From NCBI RefSeq assembly GCF_009696445.1, contig NZ_VULZ01000017.1, positions 1-57,802 on the forward strand: DNA of 57,802 bases, read 5' to 3'. Source of the DNA: Porcincola intestinalis. Its GTDB lineage: Bacteria; Bacillota; Clostridia; Lachnospirales; Lachnospiraceae. Below, one piece after another: positions 1 to 8,737 of the stretch. The position numbers and the translations under genes are program-made. How positions within the stretch are numbered: the first letter of the stretch is position 1; every line of letters starts with the position of its first letter. Under the pieces are notes generated by a model. That model did no database searches and had not been told where the DNA came from. It was given only the letters and a program-made list of their open reading frames with translations.

Positions 1-52
1 AGTACAGTAATGTATGGAGCTGACTGTTACTAATCGGTCGCAGGCTTATCCA
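1..52 (+). rRNA. 23S ribosomal RNA, 3' end (partial)
   Basis: The first ~50 bases match the conserved 3' end of bacterial 23S rRNA, including the signature GGAGCTGAC and TACTAATCGGTCG before a GGCTTA end. The rest of the gene lies to the left of the window. The exact 3' end is estimated by analogy with Bacillus. No 5S rRNA follows in the 170 bases before the next promoter, which is unusual for a Firmicutes rRNA operon. Confidence 0.9.
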
Positions 53-161
53 AAAGGCACAATGGTAAGTGAGTTTGGAAACGGATAGAAAAGGGAATGT
101 CAGGATAAAGATTTTGTGTGCGGTTTTCAAGGTACGGTGTGATTCACAATTACAAAACTGA

Positions 162-190
162 TTGACATAGTCTCAATGATTTGGTAAGAT
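162..190 (+). promoter_or_regulatory. Promoter of tRNA-Leu
   Basis: TTGACA (162-167), a 17-bp spacer and TAAGAT (185-190) form a near-consensus sigma-A promoter about 30 bp before the tRNA. The tRNA can therefore be made independently of the rRNA operon. Confidence 0.75.
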
Positions 191-219
191 GTAATTCGTG
201 AGTTGCAAAATTCATATCT

Positions 220-304
220 GCAGAAGTGGCGGAATTGGCAGACGCGCAGGCTTCAGGTGCCTGTGATCGTTTAGGTCATGTGGGTTCAAGTCCCATCTTC
301 TGCA
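220..304 (+). tRNA. tRNA-Leu (anticodon CAG)
   Basis: An 85-nt class II tRNA. The acceptor strands GCAGAAG (220-226) and CTTCTGC (297-303) pair, with discriminator base A at 304. The anticodon stem CAGGC/GCCTG carries the loop TTCAGGT, which gives anticodon CAG and reads CUG. The long variable arm and the T-loop TTCAAGT fit tRNA-Leu. CCA is not encoded. Confidence 0.95.
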
Positions 305-312
305 CTGTATAA

Positions 313-350
313 GATTCCAGAAAGTGGTTTACTTTCTGGGATCCTTTTTG
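313..350 (+). terminator. Terminator of tRNA-Leu
   Basis: A hairpin with arms around CCAGAAAGT and ACTTTCTGG, directly after the tRNA, is followed by a run of T. It is a typical intrinsic terminator. Confidence 0.8.
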
Positions 351-376
351 TTGTCAATTATAAATACAGCAAACAA

Positions 377-412
377 GAACCATGATGCAAGCTTGCTTTC
401 ACATCATGGTTC
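377..412 (-). terminator. Hairpin, probable terminator of the AraC gene
   Basis: Perfect arms GAACCATGATG (377-387) and CATCATGGTTC (402-412) lie downstream of the AraC gene's stop codon. On the minus strand a modestly T-rich stretch follows, so it may act as an intrinsic terminator. The T-tract is imperfect. Confidence 0.55.
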
Positions 413-418
413 CTGGAG

Positions 419-454
419 AATAGGGATATTTCACCGGAATAGGGACATTTCACC
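419..454. repeat. Two tandem 17-bp repeats, possible insertion-sequence relic
   Basis: The 17-bp unit AATAGGGAYATTTCACC occurs at 419-435 and 438-454, with 16 of 17 bases identical. The TTTCAC core occurs a third time at 397-402. The second copy covers the AraC stop codon (450-452). The motif resembles the repeated subterminal sequences of IS21-type elements, but no transposase is present, so that origin is a guess. Confidence 0.5.
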
Positions 455-1328
455 ATGGTTCCAGATTCCGGCTGGTCGGGCGGTACATTTTTCGAAACTC
501 TGAAGGTGTGCATCCTTTCAAAATTTTGAACATCCGGATGAAGGAGGACATGCTGGAAAAGCCGCAGGACATAGCAACCGCTGCGACCGATTGTGTCGGA
601 TCGGCAAGATATTTTTCGGCCTTGGCAATTCGTTTCTGATTCATATAGTGAGAAAAGGTTGTGCCCGCAAACTGCCGAAACAGTCTTGTGAAGTGATACT
701 TAGAGAAACCCGCATATGCCGCAGCCTCATCCAGTGTCAGATCCTCCGTACAGTGTTCGTCGATGAACCGGCAGACAGCCATAAACTTTTCGACGTACTG
801 CCGCTGCCGGGTATCGTCATAGATCAAACGGTTGACCATCTCAGCCTGGGTCCTTCCGATCAGGACAAGAATGCGGGTCAGCATGGCATAGATGGAGGCT
901 TCGAAAAAGGGGGCTCCACTGCTGTATTCCTTCATGATACCTGTAACAAGGTCTGCGATCTTTGGGTAGATGTCAGGAAACTGTTCCGGAGTAACCAGGA
1001 GAGCAGGGTAGAAAAGCGTCAGAATTGAGTCAACTTCCCGGAGATTTAATGCGGGGTTTATTTCAGCCTGAATGATGTAGCGTCTGCCCTCTGCCGGGAA
1101 GAGATGGTGCAGAACACCCGGGCAGAGGATCATGACATCCCCCTCGCGAAGAGAGAGCGTCTGGTCACAGTATTCAATCCTGTAGTTGTTCTGAACAGGC
1201 ATGATGATTTCAATCGGGGAATGCCAGTGAGTCGGATAATCCTCGAACTGCGTATTGTCATAGATTCTAAGATTTGTATTTTCTCTGTAATTGACGGTTT
1301 CATGCGTACCGTTGAGTGTCTCGATCAT
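450..1328 (-). CDS. AraC-family transcriptional regulator of sugar locus 1
   Basis: 292 aa from the chosen ATG at 1328, which has AGGAG about 10 bases upstream; the reading frame stays open back to 1433. The N-terminal half is a cupin-like sensor domain (residues about 25-110; HWHSPIEI and CPGVLHH are typical metal- or ligand-pocket strands). The last ~100 residues hold the two helix-turn-helix motifs of the AraC family (LDEAAAYAGFSKYHFTRLF and VAAVAMSCGFSSMSSFIRMF). It is transcribed away from the binding-protein gene at 1808, so it most likely senses an imported sugar and controls that ABC operon. The ligand cannot be read from the sequence. The stop codon falls inside a short tandem repeat, so the extreme C-terminus may have been altered. 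Confidence 0.88.
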   Translation of the reverse strand: MIETLNGTHETVNYRENTNLRIYDNTQFEDYPTHWHSPIEIIMPVQNNYRIEYCDQTLSLREGDVMILCPGVLHHLFPAEGRRYIIQAEINPALNLREVDSILTLFYPALLVTPEQFPDIYPKIADLVTGIMKEYSSGAPFFEASIYAMLTRILVLIGRTQAEMVNRLIYDDTRQRQYVEKFMAVCRFIDEHCTEDLTLDEAAAYAGFSKYHFTRLFRQFAGTTFSHYMNQKRIAKAEKYLADPTQSVAAVAMSCGFSSMSSFIRMFKILKGCTPSEFRKMYRPTSRNLEPW

Positions 1329-1807
1329 AGCAGCATCTCTCCTGACATCCCACCAAAAGAATTCCGAAATAATAGTCCGGCTATCAATCACATGTAAGTA
1401 TGTGTGATGGCTAACTTTTGATACGGTAATCATACAAACGGCTCAATCAATGCATTTCAAAAATTCTCTAACATGGAAGGTATAAGAATAGGATAGAAAA
1501 ATTGCGCACACCTGTCAAGAAAGATGAATGTTAATGAAGATTAAGAAATGAAAATATTAAAATATATAGATGTAATGCCAAACTAGAACTACAAATAGCC
1601 AAATAACATGTGATTGTATCGTATATAATCAACAAAACCACAAAATTAAGAAATATGAATGCGCAATAATTAGAAAGTCTTTGTCAACAATTCGGATGAT
1701 TTTCCTATGCTTGTTTGATACAGTTGAGACAACAGCAATATACAGAAGCGCGGCTTCGGAAGGCCGCGCTGACAGCCAGAAGATTCATTGATCAAAAGGA
1801 GGAAAGT
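1329..1807. other. Divergent control region of sugar locus 1
   Basis: This 479-bp gene-free stretch between the AraC regulator and the binding-protein gene is AT-rich from about 1440 to 1720, in contrast to its surroundings. It holds a possible promoter for the sugar operon (TTGTCA 1681-1686, 19-bp spacer, TATGCT 1706-1711), a dyad ATCACA...TGTGAT (1387-1408) just upstream of the regulator, and a GC-rich hairpin (1745-1772). A weak promoter with a long spacer fits control by an activator such as the neighbouring AraC protein. Confidence 0.5.
1745..1772 (+). promoter_or_regulatory. Leader hairpin before the sugar-binding protein
   Basis: AGCGCGGC (1747-1754) pairs with GCCGCGCT (1763-1770), extended by a U-A and a U-G pair. 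It lies about 38 bases before the start codon and is not followed by a T-run, so it is not a terminator. It would sit at the 5' end of the mRNA and may protect it. Confidence 0.45.
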
Positions 1808-3097
1808 ATGAAGAAAAGAGCTATGTCGGTATTGTTGTCAGCTACGATGACATTCGGAATGCTTGCAGCGGTTCCGATGACTGCGTCAGCCGACGATGTA
1901 CAGAATATTTCCTGGATGTTCTGGGATGATCTGGATGCATCCGAGGATCCGATCACGAAGGGCTTCAAGAATGTGATTGACCGTTTCAACAAAGACTATG
2001 AAGGAAAGTACCATGTCGATCCGATCACCACAACGCTCGAGGAATATTATACGCAGCTGAATGCACTGGTCGATGCGGATCAGACACCGGACGTATTCAT
2101 CGTCAGCCCGGGTCCGAATCTGACAGACTATGTAAAGCCGGGAGTTGCTGCTCCACTCGACGATTATCTGGCTGCGGATGGATGGAAGGATACGTTTTCG
2201 AGCGACGCGGTCTTTACCCAGCAGACCTATGATGGAAAGATTTATGCGGTACCGCTGAATATCGCGGCTGCGTGCTGCTATTACAACAAGGATATATTCA
2301 AGGAGGCAGGGGTTGAGGTTCCGACAACCTACGATGAGCTTCTGGATGCCTGCAAGAAGATCAAGGATGCTGGCTATACGCCGATTACGATCAGCGCCGG
2401 CACCGCATGGTGTCTCTCCATGCTGGCCGGATATCTCTGCGACAGAGAAGGCGTTGATCTGGACGCTGTGAATACCGGCAAGGAAAGCTGGGTGCAGGAC
2501 AAGACGATTGATGCAGGCAAGAAGCTTCTTGAGCTTTCCCAGTATTTCCAGGAGACAGCAGCCGGAGATTCGAACGATGATGCGACGATGGCATTTGCCA
2601 TGGGCGAAGCTGCGATCCTGATCCAGGGTTCCTGGGCAATCGGACAGATGAATGCGTACAATCCGGACATTGAAAAATCATGCGGTGTCTTCCAGTTCCC
2701 GGCAATTGAGGGCGGAAATGATCCGGCCAGAGTGATTGCAAAGTCCGATTCGCTTGCGATGAATGCAAAGACGAAGTCTCCGGAAGCATGTGTCGCGCTG
2801 ATGAAGTATTTTACCGACGATGAGGCACAGCGCTGGACGGCAGAGCAGGGCGGAAAGATTCCGGTCACGAATGTCAAGTATGACGCGGACAAGGCACCGG
2901 CTCAGATGGCAGATGTGATGAAGATCTTCACAGGTGCATCCAGCACCTTCGGGTTCTACAATGAGTCCCTGGTTTCTTCTGATGCAGGTTCCTACTTTGA
3001 TAACCAGATGGTTTCCATCTACAAGCAGGAAAAGACACCAGAGGAAGCATTCCAGGCTGTGGAAGACTGGTATGCGGAGAACGGATACAGAAAGTAA
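1808..3097 (+). CDS. Extracellular sugar-binding protein of an ABC importer (locus 1)
   Basis: 429 aa. Start ATG 1808 is chosen because AAGGAGG stands just before it and a signal peptide follows (MKKR, hydrophobic core to about residue 23, cleavage near TASA-DD). There is no lipobox cysteine, so anchoring by a lipid is not evident. The rest has the family 1 solute-binding fold of CUT1 importers (SWMFWDD strand near the mature N-terminus, INPDVFIVSP-like hinge region, repeated aromatic residues). It delivers a mono- or oligosaccharide to the two permeases that follow. The GH3 enzyme downstream suggests a xylose- or glucose-containing oligosaccharide, which is inference. A terminator after the gene probably keeps its expression above that of the permeases. 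Confidence 0.9.
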   Translation: MKKRAMSVLLSATMTFGMLAAVPMTASADDVQNISWMFWDDLDASEDPITKGFKNVIDRFNKDYEGKYHVDPITTTLEEYYTQLNALVDADQTPDVFIVSPGPNLTDYVKPGVAAPLDDYLAADGWKDTFSSDAVFTQQTYDGKIYAVPLNIAAACCYYNKDIFKEAGVEVPTTYDELLDACKKIKDAGYTPITISAGTAWCLSMLAGYLCDREGVDLDAVNTGKESWVQDKTIDAGKKLLELSQYFQETAAGDSNDDATMAFAMGEAAILIQGSWAIGQMNAYNPDIEKSCGVFQFPAIEGGNDPARVIAKSDSLAMNAKTKSPEACVALMKYFTDDEAQRWTAEQGGKIPVTNVKYDADKAPAQMADVMKIFTGASSTFGFYNESLVSSDAGSYFDNQMVSIYKQEKTPEEAFQAVEDWYAENGYRK

Positions 3098-3138
3098 GGG
3101 ATGTAGCAAGCCCGCAGCTTGATATCGGCAGATCAAAG

Positions 3139-3173
3139 GCGGAGCTGTTCTCGGGCAGCTCCGCTTGTTTTTT
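3139..3173 (+). terminator. Terminator between binding protein and permeases
   Basis: The perfect 9-bp stem GCGGAGCTG (3139-3147)/CAGCTCCGC (3156-3164) is followed by TTGTTTTTT. It lies inside the operon, so it is likely a partial terminator that sets the ratio of binding protein to permeases. Confidence 0.85.
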
Positions 3174-3225
3174 AAAGGTTTGCCGGTCGCGTTATGGAAT
3201 TGTATCTGAATGGAGATGAGTATCC

Positions 3226-4125
3226 GTGGATAAACTGCTGAGAAATAAAAAGGCGATTTTTATCTTTGTCGCTCCTGCCTTGATCCTGTTTACACTGGTT
3301 TTGTTCATACCGATCGGGACATCATTCTACTATGCCCTGTGCAACTACGATAAGGCCACAAGAAGCTACCATTTTATCGGTCTCGGAAACTTCACCAAGC
3401 TGGCCAAGGATCCGACAATGCGGATCGCGCTCAAGAATTCGCTGTTTTTCCTGTTCTTCTCGTGCATTTCCCAGCTTGTCATGGGACTTCTGCTCGCAGC
3501 GCTTCTGACCAATATCACAAAAGGCAGGAACCTGTTTAAGAACGTTATCTATCTGCCCTGCGTCCTGTCCTCTGCGGCACTCGGTCTTCTGTGGGCCTTT
3601 CTGTTTCATGCAAAGGTCGGGATCAACAACCTGCTTCTTCAGATCGGAATCAAGGGACCCGGGTGGTTGTTTGAGACCAAAGGTTTCATCACGCTTCCGA
3701 TGTGGGTGATTGCATTTGTCGCTCTGTGGCAGTATGTCGGCCAGTCGATGATGCTCTATATGGCGCAGATCTCGGGGATCAGCAAGTCTCTTTATGAAGC
3801 CTCCTATATTGATGGGGCGAGCAAGATGAAGGCATTCCGCTACATTACACTTCCGCTTGTGAAGCCAATGATCGGAACGGCGATGAGTCTGAACGCGATC
3901 GGCTCGCTGAAATTCTTTGATCTGATCTATGCAATGCTCGGGGACAAGACAGAGAATCTGAAAATGGATGTGCTTGCGACATACCTGTACCGGACGGGAT
4001 TCTCCAGCAAGGGCGGCAACCATTACGGAAAGGCCAGCGCGATCGGCGTCGTGCTAGTGGTTCTGTGCTTGCTTGCAACCTGGATCATCAACAAACTGTT
4101 CAAGACTGAAAACTATGAGATGTGA
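3226..4125 (+). CDS. ABC sugar permease, MalF/UgpA type (locus 1)
   Basis: 299 aa, starting at GTG 3226 with GGAG about 10 bases upstream. An inner-membrane subunit with six predicted membrane spans; the first is near residues 10-32. The cytoplasmic loop around EASYIDGASKMKAFRYITLP (about residues 189-208) is the EAA motif that docks on the ATPase. It pairs with the next gene product to form the channel that takes sugar from the binding protein at 1808. There is a 21-bp gap to the next permease gene. No ATP-binding subunit is encoded in this operon. Confidence 0.9.
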   Translation: MDKLLRNKKAIFIFVAPALILFTLVLFIPIGTSFYYALCNYDKATRSYHFIGLGNFTKLAKDPTMRIALKNSLFFLFFSCISQLVMGLLLAALLTNITKGRNLFKNVIYLPCVLSSAALGLLWAFLFHAKVGINNLLLQIGIKGPGWLFETKGFITLPMWVIAFVALWQYVGQSMMLYMAQISGISKSLYEASYIDGASKMKAFRYITLPLVKPMIGTAMSLNAIGSLKFFDLIYAMLGDKTENLKMDVLATYLYRTGFSSKGGNHYGKASAIGVVLVVLCLLATWIINKLFKTENYEM

Positions 4126-4146
4126 GGACACAGGAGGATGCATGCA

Positions 4147-4983
4147 ATGAATAAAAAGAAAAAAATCAAGGCTCCCACCATTGTGATCTATGTGTTCCTC
4201 AGCCTGATGCTGGTCCTTTACCTGGCCCCGCTGGTCTGGATCGGGCTGACATCCTTCAAGTCGAGACCGGAGATCTACAAAGCCCCGTTCGGATGGCCGA
4301 AAGCGTTCCATTTTGAAAATTACGCCATGGCGTGGAAAGCAGGGAGACTTGGCATCGCCATGATGAATTCGCTGTTTGTGTGCGTCATCACGCTCATCCT
4401 GACCATGGTCATCGGCTCCATGGCGGCATTTGCGATCGCAAGAATGCGCTGGAAGCTGGCAGGCGCCGCGATGGTCTATATCCTGATCGGCATGATGATT
4501 CCGGTGCACTGCGTTCTGATTCCGCTCTTTGTCCGTTTCGCGAAAATCGGCCTGAGCAACAACCTGTGGGGACTGATTCTTCCGTATCTGACCTTTTCCC
4601 TTCCAACCTGTGTCTTTATCATGGCCGGGTTTTTCAGGAGCATACCGAATGAGCTGCTGGAATCTGCCTGCATGGACGGCTGTTCGATCTTTCAGATGTT
4701 CTTTAAAATCTGTTTCCCGCTGGCACGCACAGGTCTGTTTGTCACGGGACTGATGACATTCATTGGAAACTGGAATGAGCTGCTGCTGGCGCTGGTTTTT
4801 GTCTCAGATGATACCAAGAAGACCCTTCCGGTCGCACTGACAAAGTTTGTTACACCTTATCAGACGAACTATGACAAGATGTTCCCGGCTATCATGATCG
4901 CGATCATTCCGACCATTGTGGTATACTGCATGTTCAGCAACCAGATCGTGGACGGACTGACAACAGGTGCCGTAAAGGGATGA
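4147..4983 (+). CDS. ABC sugar permease, MalG/UgpE type (locus 1)
   Basis: 278 aa. The in-frame ATG at 4138 directly abuts AGGAGG (4132-4137) and cannot be used well, so the ATG at 4147, nine bases further, is chosen (MNKKKKIK start). Six membrane spans; the EAA-like loop ESACMDGCSIFQMFFKICFP precedes the last two. C-terminal GLTTGAVKG is typical of the second permease of CUT1 systems. It forms the heterodimeric channel with the product of 3226-4125. Confidence 0.9.
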   Translation: MNKKKKIKAPTIVIYVFLSLMLVLYLAPLVWIGLTSFKSRPEIYKAPFGWPKAFHFENYAMAWKAGRLGIAMMNSLFVCVITLILTMVIGSMAAFAIARMRWKLAGAAMVYILIGMMIPVHCVLIPLFVRFAKIGLSNNLWGLILPYLTFSLPTCVFIMAGFFRSIPNELLESACMDGCSIFQMFFKICFPLARTGLFVTGLMTFIGNWNELLLALVFVSDDTKKTLPVALTKFVTPYQTNYDKMFPAIMIAIIPTIVVYCMFSNQIVDGLTTGAVKG

Positions 4984-5112
4984 CAGACAGTATGTGCTAC
5001 CGTGAAGAGTCGGACACTTGCAGGATCGGGCAGTCAAACAGGAATGAGTGACCTGTGCATCCGTGAATGGCGGACAGAAGGCCTGAGGGGTGTATGACGA
5101 CAGGAGGATGGA

Positions 5113-7230
5113 ATGGACAGAAGTGAGGCAAAGTGGCGGGCACAGCAGCTTGTAGCCCGGATGACGGTCTCCGAGAAGATGACGCAGCTTAGATATGATT
5201 CTCCGGCGATTGAGCGGCTCGGGGTTCCGGCCTATAACTGGTGGAACGAGGCACTTCACGGGGTTGCGAGGGCAGGAACAGCGACAAGCTTTCCGCAGGC
5301 AATCGGCATGGGCGCGACATTTGATGAGGCGCTGATGAAGCGGGTTGGAGATGTCATCGCCACAGAGGGCAGAGCCAAGTATAATGCCTATGCTGCGATG
5401 GGGGACAGGGACATCTACAAGGGCCTGACTTTCTGGTCCCCGAATGTGAATATCTTCCGGGATCCAAGGTGGGGAAGAGGACAGGAGACCTACGGGGAAG
5501 ATCCGTATCTGACAGGGACGCTTGGCTGTGCGTTTGTCAGAGGCCTTCAGGGAGACGGCGAATACATGAAGGCAGCTGCCTGCGCCAAGCATTTCGCGGT
5601 GCACTCGGGGCCTGAGGCGATCCGTCACAGCTTCGATGCCAGGGCGACAAAGAAGGACATGGCGGAGACCTACCTTCCGGCATTCAGAAGGCTTGTGGAG
5701 GAGGCTGGTGTGGAGGCGGTCATGGGCAGCTACAACCGCGTCAACGGGGAGCCTGCCTGCGGGAGCCGGACCCTTCTTGAAGATATTCTTCGGGGAACCT
5801 GGAAGTTTCAGGGACATGTCGTGTCAGACTGCTGGGCGATCCGCGATTTCCATGAGCATCATCATGTCACCGACGATGCAGAGCACAGTGCAGCCATGGC
5901 GATCAACAATGGCTGCGATCTGAACTGCGGAGATACCTACCAGTACCTTCCCAGGGCATATGCGGATGGGCTGATTTCAGAGGAGCGGATCACAGAGGCG
6001 GCTGTCAGACTGTTCACGACCCGTTTTCTGCTGGGACTGTTCGATGATACGGAGTTTGACGATATTCCGTACACTGCAGTCGAATGTCCGGAGCATCTTG
6101 CGCTCGCCCTGAGGGCAGCGGAGGAGTCGACCGTGCTTCTGAAAAACGATGGTGTGCTTCCACTGGATCTTCGAAGGATCCAAACGCTGGGGGTTGTCGG
6201 CCCCAATGCAGACTCCCGCGCAGCGCTGATCGGGAACTACCACGGAACCAGCTCAGAGTACATCACTGTGCTGGAAGGACTCCGGAGGCTGGCGCCCGAG
6301 GGCTTACGCATTCTGTACTCGGAAGGCTGCGCCATCAATGCGGACCGGGTGGAGCATCTGGCAGCTGAGAATGATCGTCTCAGCGAGGCCATGATCGTGA
6401 CAAGTGAGAGCGATGTGACGGTCGTGGTGGTCGGCCTGAACGAGTCGCTGGAAGGGGAAGAGGGAGACACAGGCAACAGCGCGGCATCCGGAGACAAGGC
6501 GGATCTATCTCTTCCAGGGTCACAGGAGGCGCTGCTTCACGCGGTTGCCGAGACGGCGAAGGAAGAGGGAAAGAAGACCATTCTCTGCCTGATGGCCGGA
6601 AGTGACATGGACCTCTCATTTGCACAGGAACACTTCGATGCGGTTCTGATGCTCTGGTATCCGGGGGCGAGAGGGGGGCTGGCGGCAGCCAGAATCCTGA
6701 CAGGGCAGGTCTCGCCCTCCGGCAAGCTGAATGTCACCTTTTATGATCCGGACAGACCGCTTCCACCATTTACAGACTATTCCATGGAAGACCGCACGTA
6801 CCGTTATCTTGGCGGCAGGCCCCAGTATCCGTTCGGATACGGGCTGACCTACGGGGACGTTCAGATAGCGGGCGCAGAATTCTGCCCTCCGGCAGAGGGG
6901 AAATCCGCATCTGTACGCGTGACATATGAAAACAGAGGAAAGGCTGATACGAAGGATGTGGTGGAGGTCTACATAGATCCGGTGGATTCTCCGTACCGCA
7001 CGCCGAATCCAAGACTGTGCGGGTTCCTGAAGATAGATGCGCCGGCAGGCATGCGAAAGACGTGTGAAGTACGGCTGGACGCTGATACATTCTTCGTTGT
7101 CAATGACGATGGGGAAAGAGTCGGGGGCGGCATGTCCTATCATCTGTTTGTCGGGACCTCGATGCCGGACGAGAGGAGCAGGGTGCTGACGGGGAAAGCG
7201 CCGGTGATGCTGGACATCCAGCTGAGCTGA
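5113..7230 (+). CDS. GH3 glycosidase, probable beta-xylosidase/beta-glucosidase
   Basis: 705 aa with AGGAGG five bases before the start. Classical GH3 order: TIM-barrel domain (about 1-320), alpha/beta sandwich (about 335-570) and a fibronectin III-like domain (about 590-680). The nucleophile is Asp239 in VVSDCWAI; KHF (159-161) and GSYNRVNG line the active site. The start (QLVARMTVSEKMTQL, WWNEALHGVARAG) resembles beta-xylosidases of the plant XYL1/bacterial Xyl3 type, so xylosidase activity is favoured, but GH3 specificity is hard to predict. There is no signal peptide, so it acts in the cytoplasm on sugar brought in by the upstream transporter. It follows the permease gene by 129 bp and likely ends the operon. 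Confidence 0.9.
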   Translation: MDRSEAKWRAQQLVARMTVSEKMTQLRYDSPAIERLGVPAYNWWNEALHGVARAGTATSFPQAIGMGATFDEALMKRVGDVIATEGRAKYNAYAAMGDRDIYKGLTFWSPNVNIFRDPRWGRGQETYGEDPYLTGTLGCAFVRGLQGDGEYMKAAACAKHFAVHSGPEAIRHSFDARATKKDMAETYLPAFRRLVEEAGVEAVMGSYNRVNGEPACGSRTLLEDILRGTWKFQGHVVSDCWAIRDFHEHHHVTDDAEHSAAMAINNGCDLNCGDTYQYLPRAYADGLISEERITEAAVRLFTTRFLLGLFDDTEFDDIPYTAVECPEHLALALRAAEESTVLLKNDGVLPLDLRRIQTLGVVGPNADSRAALIGNYHGTSSEYITVLEGLRRLAPEGLRILYSEGCAINADRVEHLAAENDRLSEAMIVTSESDVTVVVVGLNESLEGEEGDTGNSAASGDKADLSLPGSQEALLHAVAETAKEEGKKTILCLMAGSDMDLSFAQEHFDAVLMLWYPGARGGLAAARILTGQVSPSGKLNVTFYDPDRPLPPFTDYSMEDRTYRYLGGRPQYPFGYGLTYGDVQIAGAEFCPPAEGKSASVRVTYENRGKADTKDVVEVYIDPVDSPYRTPNPRLCGFLKIDAPAGMRKTCEVRLDADTFFVVNDDGERVGGGMSYHLFVGTSMPDERSRVLTGKAPVMLDIQLS

Positions 7231-7281
7231 GGCTGCGCGACCTTGGTAGAATTCTGAAGGAATCTGAAGGCTTATTTCAGC

Positions 7282-7310
7282 TTGACATTTTCACACTGGT
7301 GGAGTATGGT
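7282..7310 (+). promoter_or_regulatory. Promoter of the LCP gene
   Basis: TTGACA (7282-7287), 17 bp, TATGGT (7305-7310). It lies 82 bp before the LCP start, in the gap after the GH3 gene. Confidence 0.65.
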
Positions 7311-7391
7311 TTTAAGGCTAATGTCTGAAAACAAAGCAGTCCTGCCGATGAACTCGAGGGACAGCCATCAATCTGATTCAGGAGCGTTCAG

Positions 7392-8678
7392 ATGTCGAGA
7401 AATGAGAATGGAAACCCGCTGATGACAGAGCCAAAGGGCCCCAGATGGGGCAGGATTCTGGGAATTGTCCTGGTCGTCCTGCTTGCGATGGTTGTTCTTG
7501 GAGGGGTAGGAATTTATTTTTACGGCCACAGCCTGATCGGCCGGGCAAACTTCGTGTCCGATGATCAGGTCAAACAGCTTGAGACGCTTCCGGCTGAAGC
7601 GTATGAAGAGAAAACGACGGAGCAGGATGGGCTGAAGGGCGCTTCTCTGAATCAGTCTGAGCTGGGGAATATCCAGAAGAAGATGAACCAGGAGAATTCC
7701 AAGGTGGACACGATCATGGATTCGGATGTCTACAACGTCCTGCTCTGCGGGGTTGACCGCAGGGATAAGACCTGGAACGGGAATTCCGACAGCATGATGC
7801 TGGTCTCACTCAACAATGAGAAAAAGAGAGTCAGCGTGATTTCTCTGATGCGGGATACCTATGTTGCAATTCCGGGACATGACTATGATAAGCTGAATGC
7901 CGCGTATGCCTACGGCGGCGGTCCGCTGCTGCTTGAGACGGTCAGAAACAACTACAAGATCGACGTCAACCGGTATGCGGCTGTTGATTTTATGGACATG
8001 GTCGATGTTATTGACGACATGGGCGGTGTGGAGCTGACCTGGACCGACCAGGAGGTAGAAGTCGCAAACGGATATATGATCGATATGTGCCAGAACGTGC
8101 TGAATATCCCGTATGAGGAGCATCTTCTTCCGGGGGGAGGCACGTACAACTGTGATGGTGTTCAGGCGGTCGCGTATTCGAGAAACCGTTTTGTCGGCAA
8201 TTCGGATTACACCAGAACGCAGAGACAGCGTTATGTTGTCTCTCAGATGGTCGAGAAACTCAAGAGCATGTCAGCGACTGATATGATGGCATTCGTTACG
8301 AAGGTTCTTCCGCTGATCACGCACAACATTCCGGAGACGGAAATCTGGAATCTTGTCAGCGATGCGCCGCAGCTTCTGAAGTATGATTATGTTCAGGATC
8401 GTGTTCCATATGACGGACTTTACGATACGATTGATGTAGACGGACAGGGCATGCTTGTTCCGGACTGGGACGATACCATCTCGCAGATGCAGCGTACGAT
8501 TTACGGTGATGGTTCTATCAGCAAAAATGAGGACAACCAGAAGTCGAATGTCGGAAGTGACAAGAGTGGAGAGACAGAATTTACAGATGAATACCTGCAG
8601 CTGACGGGCGGAACTGGGACACTGTTCAAGGATGGTTATCCGACGAAGGAGACGGAAGGAGCAGTGTCTGATTCCTGA
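7392..8678 (+). CDS. LytR-CpsA-Psr (LCP) family cell-wall glycopolymer ligase
   Basis: 428 aa. A short cytoplasmic tail (1-20), one membrane helix (about 20-45), then an extracellular LCP domain from about residue 110 to 330. Visible family motifs are VYNVLLCGVDRRD, NSDSMMLVSL, SLMRDTYVAIPGHDYDKLN (Arg and Asp of the pyrophosphate site) and AAYAYGG. The C-terminal ~90 residues are acidic, serine-rich and probably disordered. LCP enzymes move teichoic-acid-like or capsular polymers from lipid carriers to peptidoglycan. It is a single gene between its own promoter and a bidirectional terminator. Confidence 0.9.
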   Translation: MSRNENGNPLMTEPKGPRWGRILGIVLVVLLAMVVLGGVGIYFYGHSLIGRANFVSDDQVKQLETLPAEAYEEKTTEQDGLKGASLNQSELGNIQKKMNQENSKVDTIMDSDVYNVLLCGVDRRDKTWNGNSDSMMLVSLNNEKKRVSVISLMRDTYVAIPGHDYDKLNAAYAYGGGPLLLETVRNNYKIDVNRYAAVDFMDMVDVIDDMGGVELTWTDQEVEVANGYMIDMCQNVLNIPYEEHLLPGGGTYNCDGVQAVAYSRNRFVGNSDYTRTQRQRYVVSQMVEKLKSMSATDMMAFVTKVLPLITHNIPETEIWNLVSDAPQLLKYDYVQDRVPYDGLYDTIDVDGQGMLVPDWDDTISQMQRTIYGDGSISKNEDNQKSNVGSDKSGETEFTDEYLQLTGGTGTLFKDGYPTKETEGAVSDS

Positions 8679-8737
8679 GCCTTGCTTATGATATGCTGCA
8701 CCGGGACAATGTCTCGGCCTGAAATTGCAGATATAGC

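Noticed and set aside
53-160. 5S rRNA after the 23S gene
   Set aside because: No stretch resembles the conserved 5S loops; a promoter for the tRNA follows directly.
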